Source: CADCWN01 sp046328475
Lineage (GTDB): Bacteria; Chloroflexota; Chloroflexia; Thermomicrobiales; CADCWN01
NCBI GenBank assembly: GCA_046328475.1
Contig: JAXLWN010000029.1
Location: forward strand, 1 to 64,000
Length of the DNA: 64,000 bases
Direction of reading: 5' to 3'
Below are positions 34,331 to 44,874 of this stretch, piece after piece. The translations under genes and the position numbers were made by a program. The stretch's first letter is position 1. Each line of letters starts with the position of its first letter. The notes beneath the pieces are model-generated. The model worked only from the letters and a program-made list of their open reading frames with translations. It was not told where the DNA came from and ran no database searches.

Positions 34331-35545
34331 CTACTCCGACACCTGCACCGTCACATCCTCCCGCTCCGTGAACCCCGGCTGTAGCCGTGTTCCCAGCCCC
34401 GGTCCGGACGGTGCCGCGACATACCCATGGTCGATCGGCGGCAACTCCGTCAGCACATCCTGGTACCAGCCGTGATAGTAGGCCCGCACCCCCTCCTGGA
34501 TCATCGCATTCGGCGCGGCCAGACAGAGGTGCGTCCCCGCCGTGTAGACCACCGGCCCGGTGCAGTCGTGCGGCGCGACCGGGCGATGGTACGCCGCCGC
34601 GAGTGCCGCGATATCGCGCGACGCCGTGATCCCGCCGACCCAGCCCGGATCGAGCATCACGATCCCCACCGCCCGCTTCTCCAGCAGTTCGCGGAAGGCA
34701 TAGATGCTGCTCAGCGTCTCCGAGGCCGTCGTCGGCACCCGCGTGCTCCTGGCGAACTCCGCCAGCGCGTCGAGATTGTCCATCCGGATCGGATCCTCGT
34801 ACCACATCGGCCGGATCTCCTCCAGCGCCTCCGCAATCCGGATCGCGCTCGGCAGGTTCCAGCGCGAGTGCAGCTCGACCGCGATCTCCATCTTCATCCC
34901 GACCGCCTCGCGGATCTGCCGGAACGGCTTCATCCCCTCCTCGATCTGCGTCGGTGTGATGTACTGCCCGTTCGTCGCATCCGCAAATTGGTCGAACGGC
35001 CAGATCTTCATCGCCGTGATGTTCATCTCCAGCAGCGACCGCGCCACATCCGCCGCGCGCCCCTCATTCTGCCAGGCGATCAGATCCTCATACGGCCCCT
35101 CGTGGTCCCCCAGCCCCCACGACGCCGAGAACCCCGCCCCCGCCGGCGCGCTCTTGTAGACGTTGTAGCCGTACCCCGCGCAGGTGTTGTAAATCCGAAT
35201 CGTCTCCCGCACCGGGCCACCCAGGCAGGCATAGATCGGCTGCCCGACGGCCTGCCCGTGCAGATCCCAGAGCGCGATATCGATCGCCGACAGCCCCTTC
35301 GCCTCCGCCCCCATCGCCTTGAACGTCATCCCATTGTCGAGCGTATCGTGGTGCCGCTTCACCGCGCGCGGATCCTTCCCCAGCAGGTATGGCGCGGCCA
35401 TCTGGTGGACATACCCCGCGATCGCATCCGTCCCCCGGAACGACTCCCCGAGCCCCACCAACCCCTCGTCCGTGTGAATCTGCACCCAGATCAGGTTCGG
35501 ATACCTCGGCGTCGTGATCGTCTCAATCCGCGTGATCTTCACCAT
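34331..35545 (-). CDS. mandelate racemase/muconate lactonizing enzyme family protein (enolase superfamily)
   Basis: A 404-residue enolase-superfamily enzyme, probably an acid-sugar dehydratase. It has the capping domain (TPRYPNLIWVQIHTDEGLVG), AIDIALWDLHGQAVGQPIYA, and metal ligands expected in VELHSRWN and MWYEDPIRMDN, then ASETL. APHDCTGPVVYTAGTHLCLA carries a candidate catalytic His. ATG 35545 with GGAGGGG upstream is chosen over 35623. It is intact. The substrate is not known; a mannonate dehydratase-like gene at 52.5 kb hints at sugar-acid use by the organism. Confidence 0.85.
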   Translation of the reverse strand: MVKITRIETITTPRYPNLIWVQIHTDEGLVGLGESFRGTDAIAGYVHQMAAPYLLGKDPRAVKRHHDTLDNGMTFKAMGAEAKGLSAIDIALWDLHGQAVGQPIYACLGGPVRETIRIYNTCAGYGYNVYKSAPAGAGFSASWGLGDHEGPYEDLIAWQNEGRAADVARSLLEMNITAMKIWPFDQFADATNGQYITPTQIEEGMKPFRQIREAVGMKMEIAVELHSRWNLPSAIRIAEALEEIRPMWYEDPIRMDNLDALAEFARSTRVPTTASETLSSIYAFRELLEKRAVGIVMLDPGWVGGITASRDIAALAAAYHRPVAPHDCTGPVVYTAGTHLCLAAPNAMIQEGVRAYYHGWYQDVLTELPPIDHGYVAAPSGPGLGTRLQPGFTEREDVTVQVSE

Positions 35546-35908
35546 CCCCTCCAATCCTTCAGCGCAACGCACCCAACTCTCTTGCCATGTCTCACACGTT
35601 AGGCCACCCGGCCGATGAGCCACCCCCGAGTCCGCGCAGGCGGGCTTCGCGGCGAGCCGCAGCGAACCCTCAGCCCAAGTCTTTAGGCTTTGGGCCTCCC
35701 GCGTCGGGCAACGGTCTACCCACCCACCGCGCCCACCACACCAGCGCCCCGCGAGTCTACCAGAGCCACACCGCGTGGGACGAATATCGCGCCAGGGGGG
35801 TACCTACGGGGCATGTTCCCTTCCCCGGCCACCGCGTACAGTGAACGATAGCGGAATAGCACCGCCCTGTCGTGGTGCCAGATTCCCGGCCCGGACCTGA
35901 CGCCGAAC
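35546..35908. other. spacer with TTCA-loop-family hairpin element
   Basis: A multi-stem repeat spans about 35627-35700. It starts GAGTCCGCGCAGGCGGGCTT and ends with GCCCAAG-TCTTTAGG-CTTTGGGC (35673-35695). Related copies are at 54681-54752, 43325-43395 and 63034-63104. No gene is visible. Confidence 0.7.
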
Positions 35909-38900
35909 GTGAGGACGATGCTCTCCCGACCATCTCGCAACATCTGGTCGGCCTACTTCCTGCTTGGCCTGCTCGCGACAGCGGGCTATTTCGCCTTGCC
36001 CTCGGCCGGCGCGCAAACCGGCGCCTACAACCTCATCGGCCTCTCCGCAGTGGTTGCCTCCGTGCTGGGCCTCTGGTGGCATCGCCCCACCCCCCGCACT
36101 CCCTGGATCCTGATCGCACTGGGCCACGCCCTCGCCGTCAACGGCGACCTCGTCTGGACCTACGACAAGACCGTTCGCGGGATCCCGACGCCCTTCCCCT
36201 CGCTCGCCGACGCGCTCTACCTCGGCGGCACCGGGCTGCTCTGCGTCGGGGTGCTGCTCCTGGCCCACGCCCACGCCGGTGGTCGCGACTACGCCGCCCT
36301 GATCGACACCGCCAGCCTCGCCATCGGCGGCGGCCTCATCCTCTGGACGTTCGTCATCAACCCGCAGTGGGACAACACCGCCCGCCCGCTGCTGGATCGC
36401 CTCGTTGCCACCGCCTACCCGGCCCTCGACGTGCTGGTCCTCGCCGCCGCCCTGCGCGTCGTCCTGGTGGCGGGCGGGCGCACCGTCGCGCTGCGGCTCC
36501 TCATCGCCGCGCTGGGACTCCTCTGCGCCTCGAACATCGCCTACGCCGTCCTCCTGGCGCAGGATCGCTACTATCCCGGCCACCCGATCACCGTCGGCTG
36601 GCTACTCGCCTATGTCTTCAGCGGCGCGTTGACCCTGCACCCCTCGATGCGCACCCGCCCCGGCGCGGCGGCCAGCACAACGGCCGAGCTACCGCGTCGG
36701 CGATTGGCCTTGTTGGCGCTCGCCGCGCTCACCGGCCCGGCGCTCCTGGCCTTCCAGGCCGCGCGCCACGCCGACATCGACGTACCCGTGATCGTCGCCG
36801 CCTCGGCCGCCCTCTTCTTGCTCGCGCTCGGTCGCCTGCACCTGCTCGCCTCCGCCGTGCGTCAGCGCGAGGCGCGCTTTCGTGCCCTCGTGCAACACGC
36901 GGCCGACGGCGTAGCAATCGTCGCCGCCGATGGCCGCACGCTCTACCACAGTCCGGCCTTCGCCACGATCCTCGGGCACTCCCCGGAGAAATCGCTGGGA
37001 CTCGACGCCTTCGCGCGCATCCACCCCGACGACCTCGCCACCGCCCGCCAACTCTTCCGCAACCTCCTGCATGATCCGGGCGGCACCCACGTTCGCGACC
37101 TTCGCGTCGGCCATGCCGACGGCACCTGGCGCGTGCTGGAGGTGCGCGGCACCAACCTGCTCGCCGAACCGGCGGTCGGCGGCATCGTCATCAACTATCG
37201 CGACATCACGGAGCGGGCCAGCGCCGACGCCGAGCGCCGGGCGAGCGAACGTCGGCTGCGGGCGCAGTTCGAAGGTTTTCCGCTCGCCACGATGACCTGG
37301 CGGCGCACGGAGAGTGACTTCGTGCTCGTCGACTACAACGCCGCCGCCATCCTGCTCACGAGCGGCAAGATCGAAACCATGCTCGGCACCAGCTGTCGGG
37401 CCTTCAACCACTCCCGCCCCGAGGTGTTGGCCGATTTCGAACAGTGCCACACCGAACGCGCCACGCTCCACCGGGAGTACACGCAACCCGTGGCCAGCAC
37501 GGGCCTGCCTCGCCACTTCTCCGTCACCTACGCCTTCGTCCCACCCGATTTGGTCATGGCGCACACCGAGGATATCACCGAGCGCATCCAGGCGCAGGAA
37601 GCCCTCCGCGCGAGCGAGGAGCGTTTCCGCCTGCTCGCGGAGAACGCCGACGATCTCATCTTCCGCTACCGGCTGCTGCCGACGCGCGGCTTCGAATACG
37701 TCAGCCCCGCCTCGCTCAAGCTGGGCGGCTACACCCCCGAAGAACACTACGCCGACCCCGACTTCCTGCTGCGCATCATCCACCCCGATGACCGCGAGAC
37801 CTTCCTGGCGCAATTCACGTCCGGGGGGCACGGCGACAGCACCATGCGCTGGATCCGCAAGGATGGCGCGGTCATCGCCACCGAGCAGCGCGTCACCCCG
37901 ATCGTCGATGCGGCCGGTCGCCTCGTCGCCATCGAAGGCATCGTGCGCGACGTCACCGCCCGCAAGGCCGCCGAGGCGGCGCTGCGCGAGGAAGAGCGCC
38001 GTTCGCGCGAACTCTCCGTCGCCGCGCAGCGCCAGGCGCGCGAACTCGCGCTGCTGGACCAGGTCCGCACCGCCCTGGCGAGCGAACTCGACCCGGCGGG
38101 CATCCACCGGGCCATCGTCGAAGCCACCGCCGAGGCCTTCCCCCACACCAGTGTCTCGCTCTATCTGCTGGAGGGCGATCACCTGGTGCTGCAGCAAATC
38201 ACCGGCGCGTCGAACGACCAGTTCCTGCGCCTCCCGCTCGACCGTGGGGTCATCGGACGCGCGGGGCGCACCGGGCAGCCGGTTCTGCTGGAGGATGTCG
38301 ACACCGACCCGGACTACCTCCGCGCCCACCCCACGACCGTCTCGGAAGCCTGCATACCCCTCGTGGATGAAGGGCGGGTCATCGGCGTCCTCAACGCCGA
38401 GAGCGCCGACGGCGTGCGCCTGAGGCAGGACGATCTGCGCCTGCTGGTAGCGATCGGCCATCACACCAGCACCGCGCTCGTGCGCGCCCGCCTCTATTCC
38501 GAAGCCCGCGCCAGCGCCGCGCGCCTCGCCAACGCCCAGGCCATCGTCCACCTCGGCAGCTGGGAGTACGACATCCCCACCGGCGAATTGCGCTGGTCCG
38601 ACGAGGTCTTCCGCATCGGCGGCTACCCCCCACAGGCCTTCGTCCCCACACCCGAGCGCATGATGACCATCGTCCACCCCGACGACCGCGACCGCGTGCG
38701 GCGGGCCTACCAGGCCTCGCTGGAGGGTGCGCCCTACGACGTGGACCACCGGATCGTGCGCCCCGATGGCGAGGTGCGCGTCGTCCACCAGCAGGCCGAA
38801 TGTGTCTTCGACGCGTCGGGGCGACCGCTCAAGCGCGTCGGGGTCGTGCAGGACATCACCGAGCGGCGCTCGCTGGAAGCGCGGCTCGAGCACCAGGCCT

Positions 38901-40243
38901 TCCACGACCCCCTCACCGGGCTCCCCAACCGCGCGCTCCTCCGCGACCGCCTCGGCCAGGCCCTGGTCCGCGCCGGGCGTGGCGAACATGGCACCTGCGC
39001 CGTGCTGCTGCTCGATCTCGACCGCTTCAAGACGATCAACGACAGCCTGGGGCACGCCGCCGGCGACCGCCTCCTCGTCGCGGCGACCGCCCGCCTGCGC
39101 GCGGTCTTGCGCGACGCGGATACGCTCGCCCGCCTCGGCGGCGACGAGTTTGTCGTCTTGCTGGAGGACGTGGCCGATCTGGCGGAGGCCCTGCGGGTCG
39201 CCGACCGGCTGCACGCGGCGCTCGACACCCCGCTCATCGTCGAGGATCGCGCGCTCTTCACCACCGCCAGCATCGGCGTCGCGCTCCGCTCCGGCCCCGA
39301 GGATGGCCCCGAGGATCTGCTGCGTTTCGCCGATGTGGCGCTCTACCGGGCGAAAGAAGTGGGCCGCGCCTGCACCGAGGCTTTCTACCCGGGGATGAGC
39401 GCCGCCACGCTGGAACGCCTGGACCTGGAACACGACCTGCGACTGGCCCTGGAACGCGACGAACTCGTCGCCTACTACCAGCCGAAAGTGGACCTGACCA
39501 CCGGGATGGTCTCCGGCCTGGAGGCGCTGGTGCGCTGGCGTCATCCCGAGCGCGGCCTGGTGTCACCGGGCGAATTCATCCCCCTGGCCGAAGAGACCGG
39601 GCTGATCTCGCCGATCGGGCGCTGGATGCTGGCCGAAGCCTGTCGCCAGCTCGTCACCTGGCAGTCCGAACTCCCCGGCCGCGCCGCGCCGTTCGTCTCG
39701 GTCAACCTCTCGGCGCGGCAATTTCGCAACCCCGATCTGGTGGCGGAAGTCGCCGCCGTGCTGGCGGCGACCGGCCTTCCCCGCGCCTCCTCACCCTGGA
39801 GGTCACGGAGACGGTGGCGATGGCCCGCCCGGAGGCGGGCGTCGCGACCCTGCGCGCCCTGAAGGCGCTCGGCGTGCGGCTGGCGCTCGACGACTTCGGC
39901 ACCGGCTACTCCTCCCTCGCCTATTTGCAGCAGCTGCCGGTGGATGGTCTGAAGATCGACCGCGCCTTCTTCCGCCCCGGCGAGCGGAACCGCGTCATTG
40001 TCCGCGCCGTGGCCGACCTCGGCCGTGGCCTCGGCCTCGATGTCATCGCCGAGGGCCTGGAAACGCCCGAACAGGTCGCCTGGGCCCGCGAAGTCGGCTG
40101 CAACCGCGGCCAGGGCTTCTACTTCTCCGCCCCGTCCCCGCCGAAGATCGCAGCCCGCTGGTCCTCGGCCTCACCTTCGACCTCCCCGAACTCGTCCCCA
40201 CCACCCGGCCCCCCTCCCCACCCCCATCCGCCGCCCCCGCTAA
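35909..40243 (+). CDS. membrane sensor PAS-GAF-GGDEF-EAL protein (c-di-GMP synthase/phosphodiesterase), frameshift in EAL
   Basis: A very large c-di-GMP enzyme of about 1,440 residues. It has 8-9 membrane spans in residues 1-310, three PAS-type domains (about 318-440, 445-560, 565-690), a GAF domain (about 715-865) and a fourth PAS (about 875-995). These precede a GGDEF domain and an EAL domain. GGDEF is intact (LDLDRFKTIND; RDAD inhibitory site; GGDEF at 1077-1081). The EAL motif is at 1205-1207, with EVTETV, DDFGTGYSSL and AEGLET further on. The frame shifts near 39785 and again near 40130, so the exact C-terminus is uncertain. The start is GTG 35909 or ATG 35918. It would sense an extracellular or membrane signal. 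Confidence 0.88.
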
Positions 40244-40385
40244 CCCCCTCCCTCCCCGCTCCTGCGAGAGCGGGTGGCCGCCGCAGCGGCCGGGTGCGGT
40301 CGTCCCCTCATCACTCGTCACCTTAACTTTGAACTCGTTACTCCTCGTCCACTCAGCACTCACGACTCACGACTCACGACTCGCC
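40244..40385. repeat. GC-palindrome element and heptamer arrays
   Basis: GGTGGCCGCCGCAGCGGCCG (40272-40291) is a variant of the dispersed GC-palindrome. ACTCAGC and four CACGACT-type heptamers follow (40349-40383). Confidence 0.85.
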
Positions 40386-40425
40386 CCGGTACAGAAGGCC
40401 CGCACCGATCGCGCCATTCGGGGCA

Positions 40426-40454
40426 TTGGCTCGCCCCTGCTCTCCCGCTACGAT
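40426..40454 (+). promoter_or_regulatory. sigma-70-type promoter
   Basis: TTGGCT (40426-40431) and TACGAT (40449-40454) have a 17-base spacer. The start site is expected near 40461, 45 bases before the GTG start of the downstream gene. Confidence 0.6.
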
Positions 40455-40505
40455 AACGAGAGTGCGGGACCGTACCCGCCGTTTGATCGCCGTGCGGGGA
40501 GCATC

Positions 40506-42539
40506 GTGGCGACCGAGAAGGCAACAGCAGAGTCGCGCGCAACGTTGCGCTTGCAGCGTCGCTACGCCGCGCTTGAACTGATCCTCGCTGCCCTCGTCTC
40601 CGACAACGATCTCGAGCAGACGCTCGCGGCAATCGCCGCCGCGACCGCCACCGCCATCGCCGCCGATCGCGCCTGGTGTACCCTCCAGAACGGCCCCCAC
40701 GATCCCGCAGCACCCGCGCCAGCCGACGCAGACGCGCTCGCGCTCACTCTGCCCCTGCTGCACGCCGATCACGCCCTCGGCGCATTCCACCTCCTGCGCC
40801 ATCGCCCCGCCCACCCCTTCTCCGCCGACGACATCGCCTTCGCGCGCGAAATCGCCGCGCGAGCGAGCATCGCGATCGAACGGGCGCACCGCGACGCCGA
40901 GGCCCGCCGCCGCGTGGAGCGCGCCGAGGCCCTGCGCGAGATCGGGCGCGTCCTCAGCGCCGAACTCGACTTCGACCGCTTCCACACCGTCGCCCAGGAG
41001 CAGGTCGCCCGCATCATCGACCACGGCAGTTGCTGGCTCGCGCTCTGGGACGAAGCCGCCGACGAACTCGATTGCCGCTTCTACATGGCCGACGGTGTCC
41101 ACCGGCCCGACATGCAGCGCCGCCTCAAGCGCGGCACCGGCCTCGCCTGGGTCCTGGTGGACGAGCGCAAGACCCTCAACACCCCCGACTACGTCGCCGA
41201 ATGCCAGCGCCGCACTCTGCAGGCCACCAACTACAGCGCCGCGCCCCGCATCGCCACCAACCCCTGGCTCGGCGTCCCCCTCCTGGCGGGCGGGCGGCTG
41301 GTCGGGGTCATGGCCGTGCAGCGGCTCGGGCGCGCCTTCAGCGACGAAGAAGCCGCCACGCTGGAACTCCTCGCCGGGCAGATCGCCGCCCCGCTGGAGA
41401 ACGCCCGCCTCTTCGCCGAGGCCCGGCAACTCGCCACCTGCGACCCCCTGACCGGCCTCGCCAACCACCGCGCCCTGCACGAGCGGATCGACGCCGAACT
41501 GGCGCATGCCGTTGCCACCGATCAATCCTTCGCGGTGATCATGGCCGACCTCGACAACTTCAAGCTCTTCAACGACACCTACGGCCACCCGGTCGGCGAC
41601 CAGGTCCTCCGCATCGTCTCCGAAGCTCTGCGCGCCGAGGCTGGCCCGTTCGATAGCGTCGGGCGCTACGGCGGCGACGAATTCCTGGTCATCCTCCCCG
41701 CCACCGACGCGGTCGGCGCGCTCACCTACGTCGATCGCGTCCGCGAACGCCTCGCGCGCCACCACCCCGAACTCGGCGAGACCAGCGCCATCCCGCTCGC
41801 CCTCAGCAGCGGGATTGCCGTCTATCCGACCGACACGCGCCAGCGCAACGACCTCGTCGCCCTCGCCGACAGCGCCCTCTACACCAGCAAGCGCGGCGGC
41901 GGGCGCACCGTCGTCAGCGCCGGGGGCCACGCCGCCACGCTCGACCTCGCCGCGCACACCGGCTTCGGCGTCGTCGAAGGGCTCGTCCTCGCCGTGGATG
42001 CCAAGGATCAATACACCGTCGCCCACAGCGCCGTCGTCGCCGACACCGCCGCGCTGCTCGGCGAACTCCTTGGCCTGCCCGAGCGCGATGTCTCCATCCT
42101 GCGCACCGCCGGGCTGCTGCACGATGTCGGCAAGGTCAGCATCCCCGACCGCATCCTCCGCAAACCCGCCCGCCTCACCAAAGAGGAGTGGCAGGTGATG
42201 CGCCAGCACGTCGAATTCGGCGAGTTAATCATCCGTGGCGTCCCCAGCCTGAACGACATCCTCGAACCGGTGATGCACCACCACGAGCGCTGGGACGGCA
42301 AGGGTTACCCGCGCGGCCTCGCCGGCGAAGATGTTCCCCTCCTCGGTCGCATCATGATCGTCGCCGACGCCTACAGCGCCATGACCCTCGACCGCCCCTA
42401 CCGGCGCGGCCTCAGCATCCCCGACGCCCTCGCCGAACTCCGCGCCGGTGCCAGCACCCAGTTCGATCCCACCCTCGTCGCCACCCTCTGCGACGCCCTC
42501 GAACAAGACCTCCCCTACTCCCTCCGCGCCGCCTCCTGA
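40506..42539 (+). CDS. GAF-GAF-GGDEF-HD-GYP protein
   Basis: A soluble 677-residue c-di-GMP protein with two GAF-like sensor domains (about 20-140 and 150-310), a GGDEF domain (GGDEF at 389-393, metal segment MADLDNFKLFND) and an HD-GYP phosphodiesterase domain (HD at 539-540 in LLHDVGKVSIPDRIL; HHERWDGKGYPRGL further on). The RxxD inhibitory site is absent (GPFD). GTG 40506 with GGGGAGC upstream is chosen because an upstream frame from 40329 would translate repeats. It follows the EAL protein and likely has its own promoter, so two different c-di-GMP hydrolase types sit side by side. Confidence 0.9.
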   Translation: MATEKATAESRATLRLQRRYAALELILAALVSDNDLEQTLAAIAAATATAIAADRAWCTLQNGPHDPAAPAPADADALALTLPLLHADHALGAFHLLRHRPAHPFSADDIAFAREIAARASIAIERAHRDAEARRRVERAEALREIGRVLSAELDFDRFHTVAQEQVARIIDHGSCWLALWDEAADELDCRFYMADGVHRPDMQRRLKRGTGLAWVLVDERKTLNTPDYVAECQRRTLQATNYSAAPRIATNPWLGVPLLAGGRLVGVMAVQRLGRAFSDEEAATLELLAGQIAAPLENARLFAEARQLATCDPLTGLANHRALHERIDAELAHAVATDQSFAVIMADLDNFKLFNDTYGHPVGDQVLRIVSEALRAEAGPFDSVGRYGGDEFLVILPATDAVGALTYVDRVRERLARHHPELGETSAIPLALSSGIAVYPTDTRQRNDLVALADSALYTSKRGGGRTVVSAGGHAATLDLAAHTGFGVVEGLVLAVDAKDQYTVAHSAVVADTAALLGELLGLPERDVSILRTAGLLHDVGKVSIPDRILRKPARLTKEEWQVMRQHVEFGELIIRGVPSLNDILEPVMHHHERWDGKGYPRGLAGEDVPLLGRIMIVADAYSAMTLDRPYRRGLSIPDALAELRAGASTQFDPTLVATLCDALEQDLPYSLRAAS

Positions 42540-42813
42540 TCCCATCCCCGCCACTCACTCGCCCGCCTGGTAGGGGCGGGTCACCGACCCGCCCGCGTGG
42601 CGACGGCACCCACCTTCCCATTTGCCACCTACCATGAGTGGCTAACCGACCAACCCAGACCACTCCCTTGCGGCTCAGGAAAGGACCCCACCGAACACAA
42701 AGCCAAACACAAAAGACCGGCCCCTCGCCGTCTCCCGCATCGTCATCGCAGGGCCGGTGAAGGGCCGGAGGTTATTGTTTGACGCCCACCATCAAGCGTC
42801 GTTGGCCGACGCA
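42540..42813. other. spacer with a hairpin between convergent genes
   Basis: ACCGGCCC (42716-42723) pairs with GGGCCGGT (42751-42758) across a 27-base loop. It could end either the HD-GYP transcript or the convergent small gene. Nothing else is recognised. Confidence 0.45.
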
Positions 42814-43011
42814 TCAGGCAGCACGGGTCGCAGTCGCCGTGGCACCCGGGCGCGCGGTAGCCGCGTCGCGCCGACGGCCGGTAAAGAACGCGAGCAACCC
42901 ACCGGCCCGGTCGCCGGTCGCCAGCTCGATCTGCTCCCGCTTGATCGCGGCGCGGAGGAAGTCCTGGTGTCGCTCGTTGGCAATAAGGTCGCGCTCGAAC
43001 GTGTTGAACAT
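42814..43011 (-). CDS. hypothetical 65-residue protein
   Basis: A small basic soluble protein. It starts MFNTFERDLIANERHQDFLR, then AAIKREQIELATGDRAGGLL, and ends with an Ala/Thr/Arg-rich tail. AGAGGGAAA precedes the ATG at 43011; an upstream start at 43119 has no ribosome site. The family is not recognised. It is single and convergent with the HD-GYP gene. Confidence 0.5.
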   Translation of the reverse strand: MFNTFERDLIANERHQDFLRAAIKREQIELATGDRAGGLLAFFTGRRRDAATARPGATATATRAA

Positions 43012-43409
43012 TGCTTTCCCTCTTGCTCTTTCGTCTTCCCGTTCATCTCGCGATTGCCGCTCGGCGTCTCGCGTTTCGTTGTCCCCAGTATGCGCCTTCG
43101 CAAGACCCTTTTCGCCCATCGTGCAGCCAGATCCACCGCTGCACCACCAGGGGATACTTTCGCCATGCGGAAGGACTGCCCGCCGCTGTACCGACGGACA
43201 GTCCCAACTCGCCCATTCGTTTTTCCTATTGCAACGGATTGTTTTCCGCTTCTAGCGGCTACGATATTCGCCAACAAGGCAACCGATTGAAGGACCACCC
43301 ACCCCAGCCCGCGCCGGGTACCCGCTTGCGGGTGTGGCTTTGCGGCGGCCCGCAGGCCGCCCCCAGCCCAGGGTTTCAACCCTTGGGGCACAGGCCATGG
43401 GCAATCCCA
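43012..43409. other. spacer with hairpin element
   Basis: It contains a GC-rich multi-stem repeat at 43325-43395. This includes the perfect hairpin AGGGTT-TC-AACCCT (43370-43383), a member of the TTCA-loop family. No gene is visible. Confidence 0.6.
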
Positions 43410-44603
43410 TCAGAAAACCCGGCAGACCAACCCCTTTAAATACTCACTCTCCGGGAAACTCAGCAACACCGGGTGATCCGCCCCCTGCGTCAGCCGCTCC
43501 ACAATCTGCGCCGGGCGCTGCGCATCCACGCTCGCCCCGAAAATCACCTTCTGGAACAGATCCGGCGACACCAGCCCCGAGCAAGAAAAGGTCGCCAGCA
43601 CCCCGCCCGGATTGAGCAACTGCAGCGCAATCAGATTGATGTCCTTATACCCCCGCGTCGCGCGCGTCACCTGCTCCGCACTGTGCGCAAACTTCGGCGG
43701 ATCCAGAATGATCACATCGAACCGCTCACCCTTGTTGCGATACTCCCGCAACACCTGGAACACATCCCCCGCCACGTACTCGTCGCGCGGGCGCTCCAAC
43801 CCATTCAGCGCCTGGTGCCAGCGCGCCAGCCGCAGCGCCTCGGCCGAACTCTCGATGTTCACAATCTGCTCCGCCCCCGCCGCCGCCGCGTGGACCGCGA
43901 ACGCCCCCGTATAGGCGAAGCAATTCAGCACCCGCGCGCCCCTGCAATAGGCCGCCACGCGCCGCCGGTTTTCCCGCTGATCCAGGTAAAACCCCGTCTT
44001 CTGCCCGTGCTGCAAAGCGACGCTGAAGCGCAGCCCATACTCCCGGATCTGCGTCCCGCCCGGTGCCTCCCCCCAGATCGCCGCCTCCTCCTCGCTGAAC
44101 TCCACCCCCTCGCGCGCCAGCGTCTCCGGGTCCGGACGCTCGATGATCGCCGTCGGCTTCAGTTCCTCCGCCAGGATCTCCAGCAGCTCATCCTTCCGCT
44201 GCTGCAACCCCAGCGTCGAGCACTGCACCGCCAGCGTATCTCCGTACCGGTCCACGATCAGCCCCGGCAAATCATCCGCCTCGCTGAAGACCACCCGGTA
44301 TGCATCCGTATTCGGCGGCACAATCGGCGTCCGCCGGTCCCGCGCCGCCGCCACACGCGCCGCCACCAGCCCCGCCGTCAGATGCTCGCTCTCGTCCCAC
44401 GTAAACAGCCGCACCACCAGCTGCGACTTGCGATTCAACAACCCTCGCGCCAGAAACGCCCCCTGACCATCCACCACATCGATCGCGTCCCCATCCTCCG
44501 GCCTGCCCTCGATCCGCGCCACCGCCCCCGAGAAAATCCACGGGTGCCGCTGCCTCACCGGCTTCTCACGCCCCGGCTTCAAAACCACCCGCGCATCCGC
44601 CAT
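43410..44603 (-). CDS. rlmI: 23S rRNA (cytosine-5-) methyltransferase RlmI-like
   Basis: AdoMet-dependent methyltransferase of 397 residues, RlmI/YccW type, which methylates C1962 of 23S rRNA in E. coli. It has an N-terminal PUA-like domain (GREKPVRQRHPWIFSGAVAR), an EEHEHE-like central part, the AdoMet loop (NCFAYTGAFAVHAAAAGAEQ), motif IV DPPKFAHS and the catalytic-cysteine region FSCSGLVSPDLF. ATG 44603 follows GGGGAG. It is intact. The chromosomal neighbours do not add information. Confidence 0.88.
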   Translation of the reverse strand: MADARVVLKPGREKPVRQRHPWIFSGAVARIEGRPEDGDAIDVVDGQGAFLARGLLNRKSQLVVRLFTWDESEHLTAGLVAARVAAARDRRTPIVPPNTDAYRVVFSEADDLPGLIVDRYGDTLAVQCSTLGLQQRKDELLEILAEELKPTAIIERPDPETLAREGVEFSEEEAAIWGEAPGGTQIREYGLRFSVALQHGQKTGFYLDQRENRRRVAAYCRGARVLNCFAYTGAFAVHAAAAGAEQIVNIESSAEALRLARWHQALNGLERPRDEYVAGDVFQVLREYRNKGERFDVIILDPPKFAHSAEQVTRATRGYKDINLIALQLLNPGGVLATFSCSGLVSPDLFQKVIFGASVDAQRPAQIVERLTQGADHPVLLSFPESEYLKGLVCRVF

Positions 44604-44842
44604 CGAAAACTCCCCATCACTCCAACCACACCCCGGCAAGTCGCCATCGCACCGCAAACCTTACCACATGCATCCCCCAACCCCCGCAAAACACCAGAAA
44701 AACCAAGACCGCCCCTCCACCCCTCCATCGCTCCCGCTAACCCCTCATCTTGATCGCCCGCCGCCTATCGCCCCGGCGTTCATACTTTGTCGTTCGCACT
44801 TCATACTCTCTCACGACTCACGACTCACGACTCACGACTCCT
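44604..44842. repeat. spacer ending in a heptamer array
   Basis: The first part holds no recognised feature. From 44780, GTTCATACTTTGTCGTTCGC-type degenerate units lead into CACGACT heptamers (44812-44842), four of them nearly perfect. The array ends 6 bases before the sigma-54 element. Confidence 0.75.
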
Positions 44843-44848
44843 CACCCG

Positions 44849-44864
44849 TGGCACGCGACTTGCA
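44849..44864 (+). promoter_or_regulatory. sigma-54 promoter of a putative small RNA
   Basis: TGGCACG-CGAC-TTGCA is a perfect consensus match with GG at 44850-44851 and GC at 44862-44863. The predicted start is 44875. No protein gene follows on this strand. Confidence 0.65.
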
Positions 44865-44874
44865 ATACAGAAAG

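Noticed and set aside
36689..39544. 951-codon minus-strand open frame inside the EAL gene
   Set aside because: It mirrors the codon pattern of a well-supported plus-strand gene and shows no domain sequence.
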